A stretch of DNA of 64,000 nucleotides from Micromonospora sp. HK10 (GTDB taxonomy: Bacteria; Actinomycetota; Actinomycetes; Mycobacteriales; Micromonosporaceae). Shown piece by piece: positions 9,415-16,227 of this stretch. The translations under genes were made by a program, and so were the position numbers. The notes under the pieces were generated by a model. That model did no database searches and had not been told where the DNA came from. It saw nothing but the letters and a program-made list of their open reading frames with translations. Position 1 is the first letter of the stretch; each line of letters opens with the position of its first letter. Location: contig NZ_KQ058772.1 of NCBI RefSeq assembly GCF_000982955.1, positions 61,970-125,969 on the forward strand, given 5' to 3'.

Positions 9415-11547
9415 ATGAGCCAGCCGCCGGACGGTGCGACAAACCTGGAAATGCGTCCCAAGCTGCGGCACGACGTGGTCTTTCTGGACGCGCCGGCCGG
9501 GGCGTACCTGCGCGGGCCGGACAATGCCTTCCTGATCAAGGGCAGATCGGCGTTCCGCTGGTTGACGTCGCTGAGTCCCTACCTGACCGGCGAGCACACC
9601 CTCGCGCAGCTCACCGCGGCCCTCGACCCCGGTCAGCGGCGCACCGTGCTCACCCTGGTCCAGGCCCTGCTGGCCCGCGGCTTCGCCAAGGACGCCGGCG
9701 ACCGCAGCCCGCTGCCCGAGCCGCTGGCCCGCCGCTTCGCCGCCCAGATCGAGTTCATCGACCACGTCGCCGACGACCCCACCGGGCGCTTCGCCCGCTT
9801 CCACGCCGCCCGGGTGGCGCTCTGCGGCGGGGGACCGGCGCTGCTCGCCGCCGCGAGCGGGCTGCTGCGCAACGGCTGCGTCCAGCTCGACCTGTACCCC
9901 GACGACGGGCCGGCCGGCTACGCCGAGGCGCTGCGCCCCGAGCTCGCGGAACTGGACGCCGACGGGCTGGTCGCGCAGGTGCGCTTCCCCGGCGGCCCGC
10001 CGGAGCTGTCCACCGTGGACGCGGTGCTCTGCTGCGCCGGCCCGGACGGCCTGGCCCGGCTGGCCGAGCTGGCTCGCGCCGCCCACCGGGACGGGCCGCT
10101 GCTGGTGCCGGTGACCTGGGACGGTGACCGGGCGGTGGTCGGCCCGACCGTCGCGGCCGGGCGTACCCCCTGCTGGCACTGCGCCCAGCTGCGGCTGGCG
10201 GCCGCCGCGGACCCGGCCGTGGCCGCGGAGTTCTGGCGCCACCTCGCGCTCGGCGGACCGCCGGCGGCGCTGCCCGAGGTGACCGCCCGGATGCTCGGCA
10301 ACGCCGCCGCCTTCGAGCTGTTCCGGGCGCTCACCGGCGCCGTCGCGCCGGACACCGCCGGCGGGGTGCTGCTGCTCGACCCGGCCACCCTGGAGTCCAC
10401 CCGGGAGCGGGTGCTGCCGCACCCGGCGTGCCCGGTCTGCCGGGAGGTGGCGGTGACCGAGCCGGCGCCGCCACCCGCCTCCGACGACGAGACCTACCAG
10501 CGGGCCGAGGCGCTGGTGACCCCCAACGCCGGGGTGTTCACCCGGTTCGTCGACGACCCGCTGGAGCAGGCGCCACTGAAGACCGCCCGGCTCCGGCTGC
10601 CCGGCCGGCGCGGCCCCCGCGAGGTGACCGCCTTCGACGTGCACACCGTGATGGGCGCCCGGCTCGCCGCCTACCGCGCGGCCGTCCGGGACCACGCCGC
10701 CCGCCACGCCGACCCGGCCGCGGCGGTGACCGCCTCAGCGGCCGAGCTGCGCGAGCGGGGCGAACACCCGGTGCCCTGGCGGGAGCTGGTGCCGACCGCC
10801 GCCCCGCCCGACGCCGACACCCGGCGCGTCCCCTGGCTGCCGGCGACCGTGCTGGGCGGGGCGGACCGGGTCCTGGTGCCGGCGGCCGTGGCCCTGCCGA
10901 CCTCCGCGTACAACGCCGACGGGTGGGCCGAGCCGACCGTGGCGGGCGCCGCCGCCGGCGGCTCCCCGGACGAGATGATTGACCGGGCACTGGCCGACGC
11001 GCTCGCCTACCACGCGCTGCTCGCCGCCCTGCGCGGCCGGGCCGAGGCCCGGCCGGTCGGGGAGGAGGCGCTGGTCGCCGACGACGACACGGCCTTCGTG
11101 GTCAAGGCCGCCCACCGGTTCGGCCGCCGGCTGTCGGTGTACGCCCTGACCGGCGCCGAGCCCGCCCACGCGGTGCTCGCGGTGGCCGCCTCGCCCGGTG
11201 GCGACGACCCGGACTGGGCACTGGCCGGCGGGTACGACCCGGTCGCCACCCGGCTCGCGGCGGTCCGCGACGTGGTCGGCCGGGCCCAGGTGCGGCACTT
11301 CGAGGACGCGGTCGCCGACCTCGGCGACCCGGTGCTGCGTGACCTCGACCCGGCGGCGCTCGCCGCGACCGCCGGCCCCGCCGTCCCGGCCGGTGCGGCC
11401 ACCGACCGGGCCGCCGTGCTGGCCGCGCTGGCACGGCGGGGAATGAGCGCGCTGCTGGTCGAGACGACCACCCGGGACGTCCGGGCCACCGGGGCCTTCC
11501 GCAGCGGGGTCGTCCTGCTGCGCCGGCCCGCCCCGGCGGCCGACTGA
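9415..11547 (+). CDS. TOMM ThiF-like leader-binding partner protein (F protein)
   Basis: 710 residues. Residues 13-95 resemble a PqqD-like RiPP recognition element (winged helix) that would bind the precursor leader. Residues 125-345 form a ThiF/E1-like Rossmann part (RVALCGGGPALLAAASGLLRN) with two zinc-ligand pairs, CWHC (253-256) and CPVC (339-342). The C-terminal 350 residues look like a degenerate YcaO-like domain (SAYNADGWAEPTVAG, EMIDRALADALAYHALLAAL). This is the architecture of Ocin-ThiF-like proteins such as TbtF, which present the substrate to a partner YcaO cyclodehydratase. The YcaO partner is encoded at 12545. ATG 9415 was preferred to ATG 9403 because GGGGGG precedes it. Confidence 0.85.
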   Translation: MSQPPDGATNLEMRPKLRHDVVFLDAPAGAYLRGPDNAFLIKGRSAFRWLTSLSPYLTGEHTLAQLTAALDPGQRRTVLTLVQALLARGFAKDAGDRSPLPEPLARRFAAQIEFIDHVADDPTGRFARFHAARVALCGGGPALLAAASGLLRNGCVQLDLYPDDGPAGYAEALRPELAELDADGLVAQVRFPGGPPELSTVDAVLCCAGPDGLARLAELARAAHRDGPLLVPVTWDGDRAVVGPTVAAGRTPCWHCAQLRLAAAADPAVAAEFWRHLALGGPPAALPEVTARMLGNAAAFELFRALTGAVAPDTAGGVLLLDPATLESTRERVLPHPACPVCREVAVTEPAPPPASDDETYQRAEALVTPNAGVFTRFVDDPLEQAPLKTARLRLPGRRGPREVTAFDVHTVMGARLAAYRAAVRDHAARHADPAAAVTASAAELRERGEHPVPWRELVPTAAPPDADTRRVPWLPATVLGGADRVLVPAAVALPTSAYNADGWAEPTVAGAAAGGSPDEMIDRALADALAYHALLAALRGRAEARPVGEEALVADDDTAFVVKAAHRFGRRLSVYALTGAEPAHAVLAVAASPGGDDPDWALAGGYDPVATRLAAVRDVVGRAQVRHFEDAVADLGDPVLRDLDPAALAATAGPAVPAGAATDRAAVLAALARRGMSALLVETTTRDVRATGAFRSGVVLLRRPAPAAD

Positions 11548-11600
11548 GCCACCACGTCAGTGGTTTCGGCGAGGCACGCACCACGAGAGGAGGTGGAAAC

Positions 11601-11783
11601 ATGCCGATCACCCTGAACGACGAGCTCCGCGAGCTGGAGACCGAGACCTTCGAGATCGAGGAGGTCGAGGACGGCGGCGAGGCGCTCGCCGCCACCAGCT
11701 CCAGCTGCTCCTGCTCCAGCTGCTGCAGCTGCAGCACCTCGAGCTGCTGCAGCACCAGCACCAGCACCTCCAGCTGCGGCTGA
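11601..11783 (+). CDS. RiPP precursor peptide 1 (Ser/Thr/Cys core)
   Basis: 60 residues. The acidic leader (1-31) carries the element ELRELETETFEIEEVE, like thiazolylpeptide-type leaders, and the core (32-60) has 29 residues: 15 Ser, 8 Cys, 5 Thr and one terminal Gly. Nearly every core position could become an azole or a dehydroamino acid. The ribosome binding site GAGAGGAGG is ideal. Residues 33-51 are identical to residues 33-51 of precursor 3. Leader cleavage probably falls near A30-A31. It is the first of three precursors between the F-protein gene and the YcaO gene. Confidence 0.88.
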   Translation: MPITLNDELRELETETFEIEEVEDGGEALAATSSSCSCSSCCSCSTSSCCSTSTSTSSCG

Positions 11784-11963
11784 CCGGGTGGACGGGGTTG
11801 CCCCCGACGCTGACGATTTCCGGTCCCCGGTGGGACGCGCACGAACCGCACCATCCGCCGCCGGCCGACACCGGCGAGTAGCCCCTGCGTGCCTCCGCAA
11901 CCACCGTGGTGGTGCGCGCAGACCACCGACGACCGGCTCGAAACGCGGCTCAAGGAGAGGCCT

Positions 11964-12182
11964 GTGCCCACACAACCCCCGACATCCGGCGTGCTGTCCG
12001 ACTCGGTCCGCAGCGAGCTGCGCGACCTGCAGACCGAGACGTTCGAGGTCGAGGACATCGCTGATCTGTCCGCCGACCTCATGGACATCTGCAGCAGCAG
12101 CACGAGCACGTCGAGCTGTTCCAGCTGCAGCACGTCCAGTTGTTGCAGCTGCACCTCGTCGAGTTGCAGCAGCACCAGCTGA
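11964..12182 (+). CDS. RiPP precursor peptide 2 (all Ser/Thr/Cys core)
   Basis: 72 residues from GTG 11964, which follows GGAGAGG at 11954-11960. The leader is longer (about 42 residues), with ELRDLQTETFEVEDIADLSA, and the core from residue 43 has 30 residues that are all Ser (18), Cys (7) or Thr (5). It has the same leader signature as the other two precursors but a differently ordered core and no terminal Gly, so it should give a distinct product. An upstream ATG at 11889 is in frame but would add a non-homologous 25-residue extension without a ribosome binding site. Confidence 0.85.
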   Translation: MPTQPPTSGVLSDSVRSELRDLQTETFEVEDIADLSADLMDICSSSTSTSSCSSCSTSSCCSCTSSSCSSTS

Positions 12183-12258
12183 GCCCGGCGCCGTCGGTCG
12201 CTCCGGACGGCCGGCCGGCACCGTGGCCCCTGACCGACCAGAGGGGAGGTGGAAGGAA

Positions 12259-12444
12259 ATGCCGGAACTGACTGAGGAACTGCGCGCGCTGGAGACGGAG
12301 ACGTTCGAGATCGAGGACGTCGACGCGATCGACGCGATGGTCATGGACTGGTCCAGCTCCAGCTGCTCCTGCTCCAGCTGCTGCAGCTGCAGCACTTCGA
12401 GCTGCTGCAGCAGCAGCACCAGCACCGGATGCGGCGGCGGGTGA
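12259..12444 (+). CDS. RiPP precursor peptide 3 (Ser/Thr/Cys core)
   Basis: 61 residues. Leader MPELTEELRALETETFEIED plus VDAIDAMVMDW, then a 30-residue core (32-61) with 15 Ser, 8 Cys, 3 Thr and a Gly-rich C-terminus (GCGGG). A GGGGAGGTGGAAGG ribosome binding site directly precedes the ATG. Nineteen consecutive core residues (33-51) match precursor 1 exactly and the DNA there is also nearly identical, which points to recent duplication or gene conversion. A perfect 11-bp hairpin follows the gene. Confidence 0.88.
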   Translation: MPELTEELRALETETFEIEDVDAIDAMVMDWSSSSCSCSSCCSCSTSSCCSSSTSTGCGGG

Positions 12445-12465
12445 GCCAGCCCACCGCCTTACCGT

Positions 12466-12492
12466 CCCCGCCGGCGAGCCACGCCGGCGGGG
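12466..12492 (+). terminator. Hairpin between precursor genes and YcaO gene
   Basis: CCCCGCCGGCG (12466-12476) pairs perfectly with CGCCGGCGGGG (12482-12492) around the loop AGCCA. No T tract follows, so it may act as a partial terminator or as a 3'-stabilising stem that keeps precursor transcripts more abundant than those of the modification enzymes. Confidence 0.55.
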
Positions 12493-12544
12493 CACCGGTA
12501 GCCCAGCAACCCGCCCAGTCCGCGAGCGCAGACAGGTGAACCGC

Positions 12545-14566
12545 ATGATCGTCGATGTCCGGACCACCTCCACGGGGTGGGACAGCAGCCTCAAACAGCT
12601 CGGCGAGGCGTTCCACGAGCGATTCCAGGACCGGACCCGGCAGCCGGCCGACCCGGACGGGCCGCTGCACGGGATCACGGTCCGGATCGCCGCCCTCGGC
12701 GTCACCGACGCGTACGCCGACGGCGGGGAGGACCTGACCGGCACCGTGGTGCCGATCTGGCTGCACGGTGCGACCGCCCTGGTCGGGCCACGGTGGACGA
12801 ACACCGCCACCGGCACCGACTCCGGGGCCGCCACCGATGCCGGGGCCGCCGACTCCGGCACCGAGGCCGACGGTGAGCGGCCCGGGCCGTGCCCGCTCTG
12901 CACCCAGCGCCGCTGGCAGGCCATCCGGGTCCGCGAGGAGCGGCATGCCCTGGAACACCAGGCCCGGGTCGGCACGGTCGCCGCCCTGCCGCACCTGACG
13001 CCGTTCGCGATCGACGCGCTGTGGCAGCTCCTGCTGGACGCCAGCCGGCCCCAGCCGGCCCGGCCCGGCGTCGGCCGGCTACGCCAGCTGCGCATGGACA
13101 CCCTGGAGACCACCGTCGTCGAGGTACTGGCCGACTCCGAGTGCCCGGCCTGCGCGCGTCCCCGCCCGGACAGCGCGGCGGCGGCCGTCATTCCGCTCAC
13201 CAGCCGGCCCAAGCCCGACCCCGACGCGTACCGGCTGCGCTCGGCCGGGGAGCTGGACCTGCCGGTCGCCGCGCTGGCCAACCCGGTCGCCGGGGCGCTG
13301 GGCGGCGGCGCGCTGCGCGCCTACAACGCCACGGCGACCGCGCCGGTGACCGGCTACTTCCGCATCCGCAGCCGCTACGACCTGCACGAGATGTGGTGGA
13401 GCGGGCACGCCAACAGCTACGGCGGCAGCGAGACGTACGCGCTGCTGGAGGGGTTGGAGCGGTACGCCGGCCAATTCCCCCGGGCGCGCCGGACCACGGT
13501 CTTCGACAGCTACGCCAACCTCGCCCCGGACGCGCTGGACCCGGTCGGCCTCGGCTACCACCCGGCCTTCTACCAGGGCCACGGGCTCTACTACCAGCCG
13601 TACGCGCCGGACGCGCCGATGCCCTGGGTGTGGGGCTGGTCGCTGCGCGACCGGGCGCCCCGGCTGGTGCCCGAGCAGCTCGTCTACTACCTGGACCGGC
13701 GCACCGACCACCGCAAGTTCGTCCAGGAGTGCTCCAACGGCTGCGCCAGCGGCAGCTGCCCGGAGGAGGCGCTGCTGCACGGCATGCTCGAACTGGTCGA
13801 GCGGGACGCCTTCCTGCTCGCCTGGTACGGGTCGGCCCGGCTCGCCGAGATCGACCCGGCCACCTGCCGCGACGAGCGGGTGCACTTCATGCTCGACCGG
13901 GTCGACCTGCTCGGGTACGACATCCGGCTCTTCGACACCCGGGCCGACCTGCCGGTGCCGGTGGTCACCGCGGTGGCGGTCAAGCGCGGCGACGGACTCG
14001 GCCAGCTCTGCTTCGCCGCCGGCGCCAGCCTCGACCCCGACGACGCGGTCCGCGCGGCGGTCTGCGAGACCGCGTCCTACGTGCCCGGCTTCGACGAGCG
14101 GGTCGCCGCCAGCGAGCCGGAGCTGCGCGACATGATCCGGGACTACACCAAGGTCACCGAGCTGAGCCACCACGCCCTGCTCTACGGCCTGCCGGAGATG
14201 ACCCGGCACGCCGCGTTCCTCTTCGACGACCCGCCGCTGCGGTCGATGACCGACCTGTACGGCGACTGGCTGGCGAGCCGGCCGACCCACGACGACCTGC
14301 GCGCCGACATGGAGTACCTGTGCGGCCTGATCGCCGGCCTGGGCGGGGACGTGGTCGCGGTCGACCAGACCTGCCCGGAGCAGGAGGTGGCCGGCGTGCA
14401 CACGATGGCCGTGGTGGCGCCCGCCCTGGTCCCCATCGACTTCGGCTGGCAGCGCCAGCGGGTGCTCTGGAGCGACCGGCTGGCGCGGCACCTGGCCCGG
14501 GGCGCCCGTGGCCCCGACCGGCTCGGTGCCACCGGCCGCAACCCCCACCCGCACCCCTTCCCGTAG
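12545..14566 (+). CDS. YcaO cyclodehydratase (azoline-forming, fused)
   Basis: 673 residues. The N-terminal third is a cyclodehydratase partner domain with zinc-ligand pairs CPLC (116-119) and CPAC (200-203); from about residue 245 a full YcaO domain follows with the ATP-binding segments SETYALLEGLERYAG and EALLHGMLELVERDAFLL. It ends in NPHPHPFP, the proline-rich C-terminus typical of azoline-forming YcaO enzymes. It would use ATP to phosphorylate backbone amides and cyclise Cys, and perhaps Ser/Thr, of the precursors to azolines, with help from the F protein at 9415. ATG 12545 is chosen; GTG 12536 is in frame. The SagB-type gene starts 9 bases after the stop. Confidence 0.92.
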   Translation: MIVDVRTTSTGWDSSLKQLGEAFHERFQDRTRQPADPDGPLHGITVRIAALGVTDAYADGGEDLTGTVVPIWLHGATALVGPRWTNTATGTDSGAATDAGAADSGTEADGERPGPCPLCTQRRWQAIRVREERHALEHQARVGTVAALPHLTPFAIDALWQLLLDASRPQPARPGVGRLRQLRMDTLETTVVEVLADSECPACARPRPDSAAAAVIPLTSRPKPDPDAYRLRSAGELDLPVAALANPVAGALGGGALRAYNATATAPVTGYFRIRSRYDLHEMWWSGHANSYGGSETYALLEGLERYAGQFPRARRTTVFDSYANLAPDALDPVGLGYHPAFYQGHGLYYQPYAPDAPMPWVWGWSLRDRAPRLVPEQLVYYLDRRTDHRKFVQECSNGCASGSCPEEALLHGMLELVERDAFLLAWYGSARLAEIDPATCRDERVHFMLDRVDLLGYDIRLFDTRADLPVPVVTAVAVKRGDGLGQLCFAAGASLDPDDAVRAAVCETASYVPGFDERVAASEPELRDMIRDYTKVTELSHHALLYGLPEMTRHAAFLFDDPPLRSMTDLYGDWLASRPTHDDLRADMEYLCGLIAGLGGDVVAVDQTCPEQEVAGVHTMAVVAPALVPIDFGWQRQRVLWSDRLARHLARGARGPDRLGATGRNPHPHPFP

Positions 14567-14575
14567 GAGCAGCGC

Positions 14576-16177
14576 ATGCAGCAGGAGGCCCGCACGGTCG
14601 TCCGGGAGTACGCGGAGGCGGTGTTCCGCCGGGCGCGGACCCCGATGGAACCGCTCAACTACGAGGTCGACTGGGCCGACCAGCCCTCCCGGCACCTCAG
14701 CTACCCGGACGCCCCGCGGCTGCCGCTGCCGCTGGACGGGCCGCCGCTGCCCACGCTGCGCGACCTGTTCACCGGCGCGGGCCGGCCGCCGGCCGGCGGC
14801 TGGACGCTGCCCGCCCTGGCGACGCTGCTGCGGCTCTCCTACGGGGTACTCGACCGGCGGCTGACCGTGAACTGGAACCAGGACCTGGCGAAACGGACCC
14901 ACTTCGAGCACGCCGTCTGGGGTCGCGGCACCGCCTCCGGCGGCGGCATGTACCCGGTCGAGATCTTCCTGGTCGCCGGCGCCTCCGCGCCGCTGCTGCC
15001 CGGCGTCTACCACTACCACACCGGCCAGCACGTGCTGGAACGCCTGCTGCTGGGCGACGTCGCCGGGACCGTCCGGGCCGCGGTCGGCGACGCGGCGGGC
15101 GCGGCGGACAGCTTCCTGGTGGCGAGCATCCGGTTCTGGAAGAACTCGTTCAAGTACAACAGCTTCTGCTACCACGTGGTCACCCAGGACCTGGGCGCCC
15201 TGCTCGGCTCCTGGGACCTGCTCGCCCGGGGCCTCGGCGTGCCGCTGCCCCGGCTGCTCGGCTTCGACCCGGCCCCGGTGGACCGGCTGCTCGGCTTCGA
15301 CGGCGAGCGGGAGAGCGCCTTCGCCGTCGTGCCGCTGAGCTGGGCCGACGCCGAGCCGACCGGGGCGACCGCGCCGGCGCCGGAGACCCGGGTCCGGCAC
15401 CGGGCCTTCGAACGGTCCCGCCGGCTGCGCGAGTTCCCCGCGGTGACCGCGGTGCACCGGGCGGCGGCGGCCCCCGCCGTACCCGACCCGGACGCCCTGG
15501 TCGCCGCGGCGCCCGGCGACCTGCCGGGCGAGCCGGTGGCGCTGCCCGCGCCGCTGCTGGACCGGCTGGCGCGTCCCCTGTCGACGGTGCTGGCCACCCG
15601 GTCCAGCAGCTTCGGCCGGTTCCGCCGGCCACCCGAGCTGACCGCCGCCGAGTTGGGCACCACGCTGGCCTTCGCCACCGCCGGCCGGCACCACCCGGCC
15701 GACGTCGGGCTGCCCGCCGACGCGCCGCCGCTGACCCGGCTCTGGGTCTTCGCCAACCACGTCGACGGCCTGCCCACCGGCACGTACGCCTACTGCCCGC
15801 GCCGGCACGCGCTGCTGCCCGCCGCCGGCGAGCCGGCCGGGGGCATGTCCGCCTTCCTGCAACAGCAGTACTTCCTCACCAACTACACGATGGGTCAGGT
15901 CGGTGCCGTGCTGGCCATCTCCGGCCGGCTGGACGCGGTGCTCGACGCGGTCGGCCCGCGCGGCTACCGCCTGCTCAACGCCGAGATCGGCGCCGTCGCG
16001 CAGCGGACGTACTGCGCGGCCGCCGCCCAGCGGGTCGGCTGCGGCGCGGTGCTCGGCTTCGACAACGTCGCCATGGACGACGCCCTCGGCCTGACCGGCG
16101 GCGACGAGCGGACCGTGCTCTTCGTCCTGCTCGGCCACCACCCCGAGGACGTCGCCGACGTCGTCTACCGGCTGTGA
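14576..16177 (+). CDS. SagB-type FMN azoline dehydrogenase
   Basis: 533 residues with two tandem nitroreductase-like halves (about 85-260 and 330-533), as in thiopeptide dehydrogenases. N-terminal half: KRTHFEHAVWGRGTASGGGM; C-terminal half: FLTNYTMGQVGAVLAISGR and AEIGAVAQRTYCAAAAQRVG, the FMN-binding part. It would oxidise azolines made by the YcaO enzyme to aromatic thiazoles or oxazoles. The ribosome binding site GGAGCAGC precedes the ATG and the gene is closely spaced with its neighbours. Confidence 0.9.
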   Translation: MQQEARTVVREYAEAVFRRARTPMEPLNYEVDWADQPSRHLSYPDAPRLPLPLDGPPLPTLRDLFTGAGRPPAGGWTLPALATLLRLSYGVLDRRLTVNWNQDLAKRTHFEHAVWGRGTASGGGMYPVEIFLVAGASAPLLPGVYHYHTGQHVLERLLLGDVAGTVRAAVGDAAGAADSFLVASIRFWKNSFKYNSFCYHVVTQDLGALLGSWDLLARGLGVPLPRLLGFDPAPVDRLLGFDGERESAFAVVPLSWADAEPTGATAPAPETRVRHRAFERSRRLREFPAVTAVHRAAAAPAVPDPDALVAAAPGDLPGEPVALPAPLLDRLARPLSTVLATRSSSFGRFRRPPELTAAELGTTLAFATAGRHHPADVGLPADAPPLTRLWVFANHVDGLPTGTYAYCPRRHALLPAAGEPAGGMSAFLQQQYFLTNYTMGQVGAVLAISGRLDAVLDAVGPRGYRLLNAEIGAVAQRTYCAAAAQRVGCGAVLGFDNVAMDDALGLTGGDERTVLFVLLGHHPEDVADVVYRL

Positions 16178-16227
16178 CCCCCGCCCGCACCGACGACCCA
16201 CCGCCCGCATCGACGAAGGAGCAACCC

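Noticed and set aside
11007..12425. Leftward frames over the precursor genes encoding Leu/Gln/Glu repeats (LQQLEQEQLEL type)
   Set aside because: They are the mirror image of the AGC/TGC/TCC codons of the Ser/Cys cores on the plus strand; no ribosome binding sites, and the forward genes have leaders, starts and context.
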